From the NCBI GenBank assembly GCA_037176845.1, contig JAYKXP010000001.1, positions 1,054,001 to 1,118,000 on the forward strand: a stretch of DNA of 64,000 nt. The letters are read 5' to 3'. Shown here one piece after another: positions 25,992 to 38,447 of the stretch. The DNA comes from Paramarasmius palmivorus. Taxonomy: Eukaryota; Basidiomycota; Agaricomycetes; Agaricales; Marasmiaceae. The notes below the pieces were generated by a model, which worked only from the letters and a program-made list of their open reading frames with translations, was not told where the DNA came from and searched no databases. Position numbers and translations under genes: made by a program. Position 1 is the stretch's first letter. Each line of letters begins with the position of its first letter.

Positions 25992-27463
25992 ATGTCTGCC
26001 TTCGCACCTGCACCACCCCCACCCACGAAGCTCGGCATATATCGTGTCTTATCACCTCGCGCGGGTGTCCATCTCTCGCCTTTGTGTCTCGGTGCGATGA
26101 GCATTGGAGATCAATGGAACGATTTCATGGGTTCCATGGACAAGGAATCGAGCTTCAAGTTGCTCGACGCGTACTTTGATATGGGAGGCAACTTCATCGA
26201 CACCGCCAACAACTAGTGAGTCGCTGGTTGTTATCCGATAACGGCATTACTAATGAATATTACAGCCAGAACGAAACCTCCGAGCTATTCATTGGTGAGT
26301 GGGCTGAGAAGAGAGGTATCCGAGATCAACTATTCATTGCTACCAAGGTGTGTACATCGCCTGTCATAAATTACCGAGCCTTTCGATGACTGACTAGTTT
26401 CGCTCAGTACACGACTTTGTTCAAGAAGGCAGACCCCAAGATTGTTCAAAAGGTCAACTACACGGGTAACAACGCCAAGAGTTTACACCTCAGCGTCGAA
26501 GCAAGCCTGAAGAAGCTCCGTACTTCCTACATCGACCTGCTCTATGTTCACTGGTGGGACTGGGACACCTCCATCGAAGAAGTCATGGATGCTCTACACG
26601 TTCTCGTCCTTCAAGGCAAAGTTCTCTATCTGGTATGTCCGCACGCATCTCTGTTATCACAAGAAGACTAACGCGTCGACAGGGTGTCTCTGACACGTAT
26701 GTACCAACACGTTTTTATCAGAAAATTCGAACTGATAAGCATCGCAAAGACCGGCATGGGTAGTCGCGCAAGCAAACCAATATGCCAAGGATCACGGTAA
26801 GACGCCCTTCGTCGTCTACCAAGGCCAATGGAATATTATGCAGCGTTCGTTTGAGCGTGATATCATTCCGATGGCGAGATCCCTCGGTCTTGCCTTGGCA
26901 CCTTGGGGCGTTCTTGCTGGAGGCAAACTCAGAACCGATGCTGAGGAGAAGAGACGTTTAGAGACTGGCGAAGAGGGCAGAAAGAGGCTTGGTTCTGACT
27001 GGAAGAGAACTGAGGAGGAGGTTAAGATGAGTCGAGCTCTGGAGAAGGTCGCTCAGGAGCTTGGGGCCAAGAGCATCTCATCTGGTAAGCGTTGAAATTG
27101 GTATTGGAGTTCTCCTGCTAAACTGTGACCATAGTTGCTATTGCATATGTCATGCAAAAGACACCCTTTGTCTTCCCTATCATTGGTGGCAGAAAAGTCG
27201 AACAATTGAAGGACAACCTTGAAGCTCTCGATATCACGCTCACCCCTGAGCAAATCAAGTTCCTAGAAAGCCAGGTTCCCTTCGACATTGGCTTCCCAAT
27301 CTCCATGATTGTGAGTTATGCCTACATTCCACATCCGATAACGTCGCTGAGCGGCTTTTAGGGCGATGGGACCGAACCTTTCTTCTTGATGAAGACTGCG
27401 GCTCACTTCCAGAAGACTCCCTTCCCACAAGCTTTGCCTGCACCTCAATTACCTTCGCAATAA
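25992..27463 (+). CDS. aldo/keto reductase, aryl-alcohol dehydrogenase type (copy 1)
   Basis: NAD(P)H-dependent oxidoreductase of the aldo/keto reductase superfamily, nearest to fungal aryl-alcohol dehydrogenase / norsolorinic acid reductase-like enzymes. Seven exons: 25992-26215, 26266-26347, 26408-26632, 26683-26696, 26750-27084, 27135-27310, 27362-27463; they sum to 1158 nt, 385 residues. The AKR tetrad is visible: Asp and Tyr in FIDTANNY, Lys in LFIATK, His in YVHWWDWD. The cofactor-binding end has [12 protein letters not shown]. Exon 4 is only 14 nt. No signal peptide, so cytosolic. This copy differs most from the others ([17 protein letters not shown]), so it probably branched first. 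The substrate cannot be read from sequence; aromatic aldehydes from lignin breakdown are a guess from the family. Confidence 0.93.
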
Positions 27464-28583
27464 AAGTAGAAATGTCAAAGTAGCATAAAATTGTAGGATT
27501 ATCGAGTGGCCTTCGATGTATAATACATAGCGCGAATCTTGGTTGATCGGATTTTCGGGTCCGTGCGTTCAAATAGCTTCGGCAGTGAATCCGAAATCTC
27601 TTTCCGAAATCGTTTGCGTCCACGCTCCCATGATCCATCGTTCATTTGCTCACTGCTCAGCATCTTCAATGACGACTTCGGAGAACACCGACTATGACAC
27701 CATCCAATGATTGTCAAGACTCGACTTTTTTTTGCATTGGATATTTCATCCGGCATATCATGAACGCTCTGAAAGGCCATAAGGTTCTATGTTAGGCAGG
27801 GCGGACTGGATTAACGAGGTATCGGTCGCATTTTGGTGTGTGGGGCGTGCTGTGCTCGAGTTGGTTTTGGGATAGGTCGTCGGGATTGAAACTGGGTGGG
27901 TGTTCAACATTGCTCTTGACACGTTTAATCTAACGTGCAGACACTCAAGCTTTCTATGGGCGCTTTCAAGATTGTCTTAGGATGTTTGAAGATCTCCCTA
28001 TTGGTGTTAGCATCAGCGAATGTCTATTTACGAGCGGAAGGATGACAGTCTCCTGTGCACAGATATACTTTTTTTTTCCAGATCCCGAAAAGTATTATTC
28101 AAGAGATGAGGGCGATATCTGGTCACTTCCGACGGTGCATCAAGTTAGCTTGGGCGGTACAAATGGGACCGGGAACGCTGGACAGCGCCGCCGAGTGGAT
28201 ATTTATTCGGTATGAACCATTCTAGGCTTGAGAACCTAACAATATTAATAGATAGATTGGTTGGTTCACGCTGCTGGACGCGCCCATCGCTACTAGGCTG
28301 GAGTTTATAACAAGCGAATACCTGGAGCGTCCCGTTAAAATGGATTGTTTCAAGAGTAAGAGTTGTCGCCCCTGAGGCTGAATAAGGATCAGATTCATTT
28401 ATCTTACAAATCGATTCCCCACAGAGAGAACGGTACTGTTCCACGGCTACTACCCGTTCGCCCTGGACCTCGTAATTCAGCACACTAAATACTGACGTGT
28501 CTCGATTGGGGAAAGCATGGTTTATCGCATATAAAGGGGACCTTTCGAGTGTAAAATACCCTATCATTCGAGTCCAAACCCTA
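27464..28583. repeat. spacer and promoter half of direct-repeat unit B
   Basis: From about 27527 this spacer matches, with scattered changes and small indels, the spacers starting near 30427 and 33391. Landmarks shared by all three are GCGTTCAAATAGCTTCGGC, GGATTGAAACTGGGTGGG and a poly-T followed by CCAG. It includes a roughly 65-bp piece (about 28295-28358) missing from the other two. No gene is supported in it. Confidence 0.8.
28530..28536 (+). promoter_or_regulatory. TATA box of reductase copy 2
   Basis: TATAAAG lies 54 nt upstream of the ATG at 28584. Confidence 0.65.
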
Positions 28584-30082
28584 ATGGCATCATTCACAGC
28601 AGTACCACCTCCACCTACTAAGCTCGGTATATACCGTGTGCTCTCGCCCCGAGCAGGGGTGCACCTCTCACCTATCGCTCTCGGCGCTGCAAGTATTGGC
28701 GACAAATGGGATAGTTTTTCCGGGGCGATGGACAAGGAGTCTAGTTTCAAGCTTTTGGATGCCTATTTCGACATGGGTGGCAACTTCATCGACACTGCTA
28801 ATAACTAGTACGCTTGCCTCTCCACTACGATTCAAGGATGATGTATTCACAGATATCGCTCGCATCAGTCAAGATGAGTCTTCGGAGGAATTCATTGGAG
28901 AGTGGGCAGAAAAGAGAGGGATTCGGGACCAATTGTTCATTGCTACAAAGGTAGGATATTCAGAAACTCAGTATGAGCTCGTGTTAAACGCTTGCCCTGG
29001 CAGTATACTTCACCGTTCAAGCAAGGGGATTCAAAAATAGTCCAGAAGATCAACTACATCGGCAACAACGCCAAGAGTTTGTACCTTAGCGTGGAGGCCA
29101 GCTTGAAGAAGCTCAGGACATCGTATATCGACCTACTCTACGTGCACTGGTGGGATTGGGACACTTCGATAGAAGAAGTCATGGATGCATTGCACATTTT
29201 GGTGCAAGAACGCAAAGTGTTATATCTCGTACGTACAACATCATTTCTGTTTAATGGTGATCTCAACCTGATTTCTTTGTCAGGGTATTTCCGATACGTA
29301 CGTCCAAAGCATCTGATAGTATAGTGTATAATGAAACTGACAAAAACCCCTCAAGGCCCGCATGGGTTGTTTCGTACGCCAACATCTACGCAAGAACGAC
29401 TGGCAAAACACCATTTGTCGTCTACCAAGGTCGATGGAATGTTATGCGCCGCTCCTTTGAACGAGACATCATCCCAATGGCGCGTTCCCTCGGCTTAGCA
29501 CTGGCTCCTTGGGATGTCCTAGGTGGCGGAAAATTCCGAACAGATGCTGAGGAGCAGAAAAGACTTGAGAGCGGTGAAGAAGGTAGAAAATGGTTTGGCG
29601 CTGACTGGAAGAGAAATGAGAATGAGATCAAGATCAGCAGAGCTTTGGAGAAGGTCGCGAAGGAGGTCGGAGCGAAGAGTATTACCTCTGGTGGGTGATG
29701 CGTGTTGCTCTCATGCATTACTTCTCCGAACTGACCACTGGATGCTTACAGTCGCGACCGCATACGTGATGCAAAAGACAACATATGTTTTCCCGATTCT
29801 CGGTGGCCGTAAAGTCGAACATTTGAAGGCTAACCTGGAAGCACTCGACATCACTCTGTCCGACGAGCAAATCAAGTACCTCGAGAGTCAGCTACCATTC
29901 GATCCGGGGTTCCCGTCCGACTTCATCGTCAGTGTTATTCTTTCGATATGTTCTGTTCATTTGCTGATCTACGAATGCAGGGGGACGGGTCTGAGACGTC
30001 GTGGCTCTTGAAAGTGCCTGGACACCACCAGAAGATGCCATATCCTAAACCATTGGGAGCTCCGACTCTACCGACTCAGTGA
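28584..30082 (+). CDS. aldo/keto reductase, aryl-alcohol dehydrogenase type (copy 2)
   Basis: Same gene structure as copy 1: exons 28584-28807, 28869-28950, 29004-29228, 29284-29297, 29356-29690, 29752-29927 and 29981-30082, which again sum to 1158 nt (385 residues) with no frame break. The tetrad is kept ([22 protein letters not shown]). It is very close to copies 3 and 4 (shared [20 protein letters not shown] and the C-terminal [13 protein letters not shown]) and clearly different from copy 1. A conservative difference is Phe instead of Leu in [10 protein letters not shown]. It lies in the first unit of a direct repeat, so it is a recent tandem paralogue. Confidence 0.93.
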
Positions 30083-31604
30083 ATATATATTTTCCCGCCG
30101 CAGCTGTATAGGTCGTTTTGTGTATTATTATTAATTAATGGAAATTCGTGGATCTGACATGCGATTCATGTAACTCGTGGCCTCCATTTTCGTTGTGGAT
30201 TTTCCATGTCATACTGCCCTCGAGGTTGGTAATGATACTCGCTCCAAACCGATGCTGTCGATGCCTCAGCGTCACCAGTAGTAACCACACTGGGCTCCCA
30301 AGCGAACGAGTAAAGATTGGGTGCAGGTACATAGCTCGAGCAGGAGAAAAACGATAAGTTACTGTGAGGGTACAGTCCAAGCGTCTTGTCGATGTCGTGA
30401 GGGCCGCAGAGGTTTAATATTTAATAGCGCGAATCTCGGTTGAACGGATTTTCGGGTCCGTGCGTTCAAATAGCTTCGGCAAGTGAATCCGAAATTGTTT
30501 GCGTCCGCGCACCTTGTCCCACAATCTATCGTTCGTCTGCTCAGCATCCTCAATGTGTGGACAATTCAAAGCGTCTATTCTCTGACGACTTCGGAGAACA
30601 CAAACCACGACCAAACCACGACACCATCCAATGACCGTCAGGACTCAAGACGGCGCGACTTTTTTTTTTTTTTTCGCATTAGATGATATTTCATCCGGCA
30701 TATCGTGAACGCTCTGAAAGGTCATAAGGTTCTATGTTAGGCAGGGTGGACTGGATTAACGAGGTATCGGTCGCATTTTGGTGCCTGGGACGTGCTGTGC
30801 TCGAGTTGGTTTTGGGATAGGTCGTCAGGATTGAAACTGGGTGGGTGTTCAAACGTTCAACATTGTTCTTGACACGTTTAATCTGACGTGCAGACCCTCA
30901 AGCTTTCTATGGGCGCTCTCCAGCTCGTACGAGGGGATTAGAAGACCTCTCTATTGGTATTAGCATCAGTGAATGTCACCATCGTCTATTTACAAGCGGA
31001 AGGATGTCAGTCTCCTGTGCACAGACATACTTTTTTTTCCAGTTCCCGAAAATTACTATTCAGGAGATGAGGGCGATATCTTGTCACTTCTGACGGTGCG
31101 TCAAGTTATCTTGGGCGGTACAAACGGAGCCGGGAGCGCTAGTCTGGCCCAGTTGCACTGGACAGCGCTGCTGAGTGGATGCTTATTCTTTTGTAGTGGT
31201 GGCAATATGGGTCAACGGTATGCTCATCATGAACCATTCTGGGCCTGAGAATCTAACAATCATTAATCGATAGATAGGTTGGTTTACGCTGCTGGACGCG
31301 CCCATCGCTACTAGGCGAGAGTTGTCACCCCTGAGGCCTGAGGCTGAGTAAGAATCAGATTCATGTATCTTACAAATCGATTCTCCTCCCCAGAGAGAAC
31401 GGTACTGTTCCACGGCTACTACCCGTTCGCCCTGGACATCGTAATTCAGCACACTAAACTCTGACACGTCTTGAAGGCATTTCTATTGTTCAAATCCTGC
31501 TTTATCAGCAAGCATGGTTCCACGCATTTCATATAAAGGGGACCTCTTGAGTGTAGAATACCCTATCTTTCGAATCCAGACCTCTCTATCACAGTCTACT
31601 ACCA
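30083..31604. repeat. spacer and promoter half of direct-repeat unit C
   Basis: The first part (about 30150-30345) matches 33155-33320 and 36121-36300. On the minus strand it translates into a short related peptide with INLEG/TWKI-like residues, seen best as IITNLEGSMTWKIHNENGG. From about 30427 it repeats the spacer of unit B. No intact gene. Confidence 0.75.
31532..31537 (+). promoter_or_regulatory. TATA box of reductase copy 3
   Basis: TATAAA lies 73 nt upstream of the ATG at 31605. The surrounding 80 bp are nearly identical to those before copy 4. Confidence 0.65.
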
Positions 31605-33087
31605 ATGGCATCATTCACACCAGCACCACCTCCACCTACCAAGCTTGGCATATACCGTGTGCTCTCGCCCCGAGCAGGAGTACACCTCTCACCTATCGCG
31701 CTCGGTGCTGCAAGTATCGGCGACAAATGGGGAAGTTTTGCTGGAGCGATGGACAAGGAATCTAGTTTCAAGCTCTTGGACGCCTATTTTGATATGGGTG
31801 GCAACTTCATCGACACTGCTAGCAACTAGTGAGCTACCTCCCCGATTCGTGTCAAGAATGATGTGCTCACAGGCATCGCTCGCATCAGCCAAGATGAATC
31901 TTCGGAGGAATTCATTGGAGAGTGGGCAGAAAAGAGAGGGATTCGGGACCAATTGTTCATTGCTACGAAGGTAAGATGCTACAGAAAATCGGACTCAGCT
32001 CGTGTTAAATGCTTGCAGTATACTTCGCCGTTCAAGCAAGGGGATTCAAAAATAGTCCAGAAGATCAACTACGTCGGCAACAACGCGAAGAATTTGTACC
32101 TCAGCGTGGAGGCCAGCTTGAAGAAGCTCAGGACACCGTATATCGACCTACTCTACGTGCACTGGTGGGATTGGGACACTTCGATAGAAGAAGTCATGGA
32201 CGCATTGCACATTTTGGTGCAAGAACGCAAAGTGCTATATCTCGTATGTACAAGTTAATCTTTGTTTGACGATCTCAAGTTAACCTCTTTGTCAGGGTAT
32301 TTCCGACACGTATGTGCCAAAACATTTTTTTGCAGTATTTGAACTGATAAAACGCCTCAAGCCCCGCATGGATTGTTTCGTATGCCAACGTCTACGCACG
32401 AACTACCGGAAAGACCCCATTTGTTGTCTATCAAGGTCAATGGAATGTTATGCGCCGCTCCTTTGAACGAGACATTATCCCAATGGCGCGTTCCCTCGGC
32501 TTAGCGCTAGCTCCTTGGGATGTCCTAGGTGGCGGAAAATTCCGAACAGATGCTGAGGAGCAGAAAAGACTTGAGAGCGGTGAAGAAGGTAGAAAATGGT
32601 TAGGTGCTGACTGGAAGAGAAATGAAGACGAGATCAAGATCAGCCGAGCTTTGGAGAAGGTTGCGAAGGAGGTCGGAGCGAAGAGTATCACTTCCGGTGG
32701 GTGATGTGTATTGCTCCCAGGAGTTGTCCTCAGAACTGACCGTTGGATGCGTGTAGTTGCAACCGCATATGTGATGCAAAAGACGACATATGTTTTCCCG
32801 ATTCTCGGTGGACGTAAAGTCGAACATTTGAAGGCTAATCTCGAAGCGCTTGACATCACTCTGTCCGACGAGCAAATCAAGTACCTCGAAAGTCAGGTAC
32901 CATTCGATCCAGGGTTCCCGTCCGACTTTATTGTCAGTGTTGTTCTTTCGATATGTTCTGTTCATTTGCTAATCTATGAATGCAGGGGGACGGCTCGGAA
33001 ACGTCATGGCTCTTGAAAGTGCCAGGACACCACCAGAAGATGCCATATCCTAAACCATTGGGAGCTCCGACTCTACCGACTCATTGA
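31605..33087 (+). CDS. aldo/keto reductase, aryl-alcohol dehydrogenase type (copy 3)
   Basis: Third same-strand copy with the same seven-exon plan, including a 14-nt exon at 32296-32309, and stop TGA at 33085-33087. Exon 1 ends in FIDTASN (Ser for Asn next to the catalytic Asp region), so the tetrad Asp and Tyr remain. LFIATK and YVHWWDWD are kept. Ser-to-Pro appears in [12 protein letters not shown] and Ser-to-Asn in NNAKNLYLS. All introns keep GT-AG ends and no stop interrupts the joined frame, so it looks intact. It differs from copies 2 and 4 at scattered sites only, consistent with recent tandem duplication. Confidence 0.92.
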
Positions 33088-34574
33088 ATGTATATTTTCC
33101 TGCCGCAGCTGAATAAATCGTTTTGTGTATTGTTAATGGAAATGTATGGATCTGGCATGCGATTTATGTAACTCGTGGCCTCCAACTTTCCATGTCGTAC
33201 TGCCCTCGAGGTTGGTAATGATACATACTCGCTCAGAACCGATGGTGTCGATGCCTGAGCGTCACCAGTAACCACACTGGGCTCCCAAGTGAACGAGTAG
33301 AATTTGGGTGCAGGCACATACTTAGCTCGAGCAGGAGGAGAACGACCAATTATTGTGGTCGATGATGATTGTCAATGTACAGTCCTGAGGGGTTGATCGG
33401 ACTTTCGGCCGCGTTCGGGTCCATGCGTTCAAATAGCTTCGGCAAGTGAATCCGAAATTGTTTGCGTCTGCGCACCTTGTCCTCAGGCTTGTCCCATAAT
33501 CCATCGTTCGTTTACTCAGGATCTCCAATGTGTCGATTATTCAAAGCGTCTATTCTCTGACGACTTCGGTGAACACCAACCACTGTGACACCATCCAATG
33601 ACTGTCAAGACTCAAGACGGCGCGAATTTTTTTGCATTGGCTATTTCGCGTGGCATATCGTGAACGCTCTGAAAAGCCATCAGTTTCTATGGTAGGCGGG
33701 GCGAACTGAATTAACGAGGTACCGGTTGCATTTTTGGTGTGTGGGGCGTGCTATGTTCGAGTTGGTTTTGGGATAGGTCGTCGGGATTGAAACTGGGTGG
33801 GTGTTCAATGTTGTTCTTGACACGTTTAATCTAATAGTAACGTGCAGACACTCAAGCTTTCTATGGGCGCTCACCAGATCGTATGAGGGGATTTGAAGAC
33901 CTCTCTATTGGTGTTAGCATTAGCGAATGTCACCATCGTCCGTCTATTTGCAACCGGAAGGATGGTACACAGACATACCTTTTTCCAGACCCCAAAAAGT
34001 ATTATTCAGGAGATGAGGACGATATCTTGCCACTTCCGACGGAGCACCTTAGTTTGGGCGGTACAAGTGGGACCGGGAAAGCCAGTTTGGCCTGACTACA
34101 CTGAACAATGCTGTCGAGTGGTTGTCTATTTGGCTCGACCAGATCTTTGGTGGTGGTACGAACGATATCGATTATTATCCTTATTATGAACCATTCTGCG
34201 CTTGAGAATCTAACAATCATTTATGATCAGATAGGCTGGTTTACGCCACTGGACCGTGGACGTACCAATCGCTACTTGCCAGGCCAGAGTTGTCGCCCCG
34301 CTGAGTAAAAATCATATTCATTTATCTTACAAATCGATCCTCCTCCCTACAGAGTAGCCTGCAGCAAGGGTCCACAATGTTCCACGGTCATTACGTCCGC
34401 CCCGGAAATCGTAATTTAGCACACTAAACACTGACGCGTCTTAAAGGCATTTCCATTGTTCAAATCCTGCTTTATCAGCAAGCATGGTTCCACGCATTTC
34501 ATATAAAGGGGGCCTCTTGAGTGTAGGATACCCTATCCTTCAAATCCGGACCTCTCTATCACAGTCTACTACCA
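33088..34574. repeat. spacer and promoter half of direct-repeat unit D
   Basis: Matches the unit B and C spacers from about 33391 onward, with more small indels. The segment 33155-33320 is the homologue of 30150-30345. No intact gene. Confidence 0.75.
34502..34507 (+). promoter_or_regulatory. TATA box of reductase copy 4
   Basis: TATAAA lies 73 nt upstream of the ATG at 34575. Confidence 0.65.
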
Positions 34575-36070
34575 ATGGCATCATTCACACCGGCACCACC
34601 TCCACCTACCAAGCTTGGCATATACCGTGTGCTCTCGCCCCGAGCAGGAGTACACCTCTCACCTATCGCTCTCGGTGCTGCAAGTATCGGCGACAAATGG
34701 GATAGTATTTCTGGGGTGATGGACAAGGAGTCTAGTTTCAAGCTTTTGGATGCCTATTTCGACATGGGTGGCAACTTCATCGACACTGCTAACAATTAGT
34801 AAGCTTGCCTCTCCACTTCGATTCAAGGATGATGTATTCACAGACATCGCTCGCATCAGTCAAGATGAATCTTCGGAGGAATTCATTGGAGAGTGGGCAG
34901 AAAAGAGAGGGATTCGGGACCAATTGTTCATTGCTACGAAGGTAGAGTATTCAGAAAATCAATATGCGCTCGTATTAAACGCTTGCCCTGGTAGTATACT
35001 TCACCGTTCAAGCAAGGGGATTCAAAAATAGTCCAGAAGATCAACTACGTCGGCAACAACGCCAAGAGCTTGTACCTTAGCGTGGAGGCCAGCTTGAAGA
35101 AGCTCAGGACATCGTATATCGACCTACTCTACGTGCACTGGTGGGATTGGGACACTTCGATAGAAGAAGTCATGGACGCTTTGCACATTTTGGTGCAAGA
35201 ACGCAAAGTGCTATATCTTGTACGTACAACATCACTTCCGTTCAATGGTGATCTCAACCTGATTTCTTTGTCAGGGTATTTCCGATACGTACGCCCGAAG
35301 CACCTAATAGTATATCATCAAACTGACAAAAACCTCTCAAGGCCCGCATGGATCGTTTCGTATGCCAATGTCTACGCACGAACTACCGGAAAGACGCCGT
35401 TCGTTGTATATCAAGGTCAATGGAATGTTATGCGCCGCTCCTTTGAACGAGACATCATCCCAATGGCGCGCTCTCTTGGCTTAGCATTGGCTCCCTGGGA
35501 TGTCCTAGGTGGCGGCAAATTCCGAACAGATGCTGAGGAGCAGAAAAGACTCGAAAGCGGCGAAGAAGGTAGAAAATGGCTGGGTGCTGATTGGAAGAGA
35601 AATGAGAACGAGATCAAGATCAGCCGAGCTTTGGAGAAGGTTGCGAAAGAGGTTGGAGCGAAGAGTATTACTTCTGGTGGGTGATACGTGTTGCTCCCAG
35701 GAAGTTATCCTCCGAACTGACCGTTGGGTGCGTGTAGTTGCAACCGCATATGTGATGCAAAAGACAACATATGTTTTCCCGATTCTCGGTGGACGTAAAA
35801 TCGAACATTTGAAGGCGAACCTGGAAGCGCTCGACATCACTCTGTCCGACGAGCAAATCAAGTACCTCGAGAGTCAGCTACCATTCGATCCAGGGTTCCC
35901 GTCCGACTTCATTGTCAGTGTTATTTTTTTTCGATATGTTTTGTTCATTTGCTGATCTACGGGTGCAGGGGGACGGATCTGAGACGTCGTGGTTCATGAA
36001 AGTGCCTGGACACCACCAGAAGATGCCATATCCTAAACCATTGGGAGCTCCGACTCTACCGACTCAGTGA
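34575..36070 (+). CDS. aldo/keto reductase, aryl-alcohol dehydrogenase type (copy 4)
   Basis: Fourth same-strand copy, same exon plan, 14-nt exon at 35275-35288 and TGA at 36068-36070. The tetrad is intact ([22 protein letters not shown]). Small differences include [11 protein letters not shown] in exon 1 and [10 protein letters not shown] near the end where copies 2 and 3 have [10 protein letters not shown]. The last intron has a longer T run than its siblings. Copies 2-4 also share long spacers, so gene and promoter were duplicated together. No sign of decay. Confidence 0.92.
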
Positions 36071-36777
36071 ATGTATATTTTTCCGCCTGGCTGTATAGAT
36101 CATTTTATGTATTGATGGAAATGCATGGATAACTCGTGACCTTCATTTTCGTTGCGGATTTTCCAAGTGGTGCTGCCTTCGAGGTTGGTAATGATGTTCG
36201 CTAAGGACGATGTTGTCGATACCTGGGTGTTACCAGTAGCCACACTGGGCTGTCAAGTGAACGAGTAGGATGTGGGTGCAGGTACTTAGCTCGAGCGGGA
36301 GGCAAGTGGTACATACAAACGAAAAGTCAAAATCAGCGGTGCGTAGAACTGAAGAACTGCAATGGGAGTTGCCGATAAGTTGCCGCTGCGGCATTTTGCA
36401 CAACGTCTGTGACGTTTTCCATAAATAGACTTTCATGGTTGAGTTTCACGGCTCGCCCAAAACTGTTTTCAAGTCTTTTTGACCTTTCATTGTGTATGCT
36501 ATGCAAGAAAAAGAAACATAAAGGTACATCTAGGTACAATACTTATCGATAAAGTAGGTTGTATAAGTACATTGAATATTTATTCTGCATCGTCTTCCTC
36601 GGCATGTAAAATAGAGAATACTAGCGGGTATGAAAAATGCGGGGGGTATCGCGTTTGGCAATGTGAAAAGATGTGTGTCTGTGTGCATGGAGATGGGAAA
36701 GCATACTAAAGCATATGATGTCGAGAGCATGAGAAAGCAAGAAAGCAATGCGAAAGCAAATCAAAAGCAGGAATAAC
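36071..36777. other. spacer between convergent reductase copy 4 and Clp1-like gene
   Basis: The first 230 bp are the end of repeat unit D (36121-36300 matches 30165-30345). The rest is unique and probably holds the 3' UTRs of two convergent genes. Confidence 0.5.
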
Positions 36778-38007
36778 TCATGCACTATCCGTCTCCATAG
36801 CATCCAGATCCACCCCGGAACCCATAGCCAACGCCCGAAGGATTACTTCGTAGCACCCATCCATAATGCCCCAAAGTGTATCGTCGTAGATACCCAGTGC
36901 GCAAACGTTCATCCACATCCCGTGAACAACAGCCAGCCTCTCGAGCAATGTGTGAGCGGTATATGTCCTGGCGAGCTCCTCTGCAAACTCGAGTTGGCGA
37001 GAGAAGTTCTGGGGGTGCGTGAAGAATGAATGAGTTTCTTCGTCTGCGCGGCTCGTTGAAGGTTCGGCAGAACCGGCCTCTGCAAATGCGGAGAGGAACT
37101 TGGTTGCAGGTGTGGGCAGGAAGGCGTCGTAGAGGATTTCTGCACGTTTGGTGTACAAGAATTGGGAAAGCTTGGGGAACGTTTGGGGACTTGGGAGGCG
37201 AATAGAACGGACGGGGAGAGTAAGTTTGACTGGTTGACCGTTTCCGGTTGGCATTGGGATCGATTCTGAGTTGGAAGTGACGGGCGAAGGCTCGAACGGA
37301 CCGAGGCGAGCACAATGGGAAGCGTAGAGTTGTGCGTGCACGGGGTAGAGTTTGACATCGATTTTGGTAGAGGCAGAAGGGGATGCTCCGGGTGTTTGGC
37401 CGTAGACGGCGAGCATGTGTGTAGGGAGCTCCTCGGGGTTTTGGTCGTGTACGAGCACATCCATTTCCTTAGGGAGTTTGTTCTTGGGTATTTCTGCGGA
37501 AACGGAGATGACGGTTTGAAGCATTCTGTAGAAAGGAAGAATAAGTAACTTTATTAGAGATGAGCAAGAAGAGACTTACTTTAAGCCTCGGGTCTTGTAC
37601 ATGTCCCTGCAGAATTCAGGGAGTTGTCCAGCGCAGTTTTCGGAGGCACCGAATGCAGCCCGGATATTCTCCGCAGGAGCCTCAGCAAAGGCAGGTTGCT
37701 GTAGACCCCGGGGAAGAACTACGGGACGTGTGGCCGGTGGAGTGAATTTGGCCTTGGTTGTTTCACCTGCGGGTGCTTGTGTGCGCATTGCAGCACACTG
37801 CACATCAAAACGCACAGGGTTCTTCTGAGCCCGTCGCTTTGCTTGCTCGAGGTTGTATTTGGCATTGACTGCTGTGATACCGTTGGTCCTCGAGCGACGT
37901 TGACGACGGGAAGTGCTGATTGGGTTATAGCGGACCGACTTGGTTGGAGGAAGGTTCTCTGAATGAGAAGAAATGCGAAGCTTGGATTGGTTGTGGCTGC
38001 GGAACAT
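36778..38007 (-). CDS. Clp1-like protein (first copy)
   Basis: Resembles basidiomycete Clp1 (clampless) proteins, which in Coprinopsis and Ustilago are required for dikaryon or clamp development downstream of the mating-type genes. Two exons, 38007-37580 and 37525-36778, joined by a 54-nt GTAAGT..CAG intron, give 391 residues. The N-terminus is basic (residues 1-70, nuclear-type Arg/Lys clusters around SRRQRRSRTNG). The C-terminal half has LPTHMLAVYG, an alternating DVKLYPVH segment, LPVRSIRLPSPQTFP and HGMWMNVCALGIYDDTLW. These blocks align with the second copy at 45.6 kb (PTHLLALYP, LPVVPLYVPNPSSVP, QGLWQNILALGFKDTT). The family call rests on remembered resemblance and could be wrong; the paralogy between the two copies is directly visible. 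The ATG at 38007 was chosen because the frame extends further only through non-ATG codons. Confidence 0.68.
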
Positions 38008-38447
38008 CTTGAATGTCTTGAACTGGGGCGGGGAAGGCTTGAGAGCTGACGGACAACATTGTTGAACCTTGGTATAAATACAAAACTCGGTTGATCCCAA
38101 TTGCTTCAGGCCACAACTTTTCCATTGCCTTTTTCGTAAACCAATCGCCCACGAATTGCCCTGTTTGGTGCCGAGCTAGTCGAGATTCTGTTGGTACATG
38201 TTGACAAACTACCCCGCTTTGGCAATTTTGAGGTGTGTGTTAGGCGAATTGCTCGAATCCATTATAGGCGCGCTGTCGTGCTGTTGTCCTGTACCCGACA
38301 ATTGGACCTATACAGGAAAATAGAACAATAAATCAGAATTCATTACCAGGAGGTGGTATCACTCACGAGGACGCAAGTCGTCCATAGTTCGCCTAGTCTG
38401 GCGAAAATCCGCCACCATAGGATCTTCTGCAACCCTGTAAAGCATAG

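Noticed and set aside
34349..34378. Short similarity to the GH51 signal-peptide region (GTAGCCTGCAGCA)
   Set aside because: Only about 20 nt match, which is compatible with chance in 64 kb.
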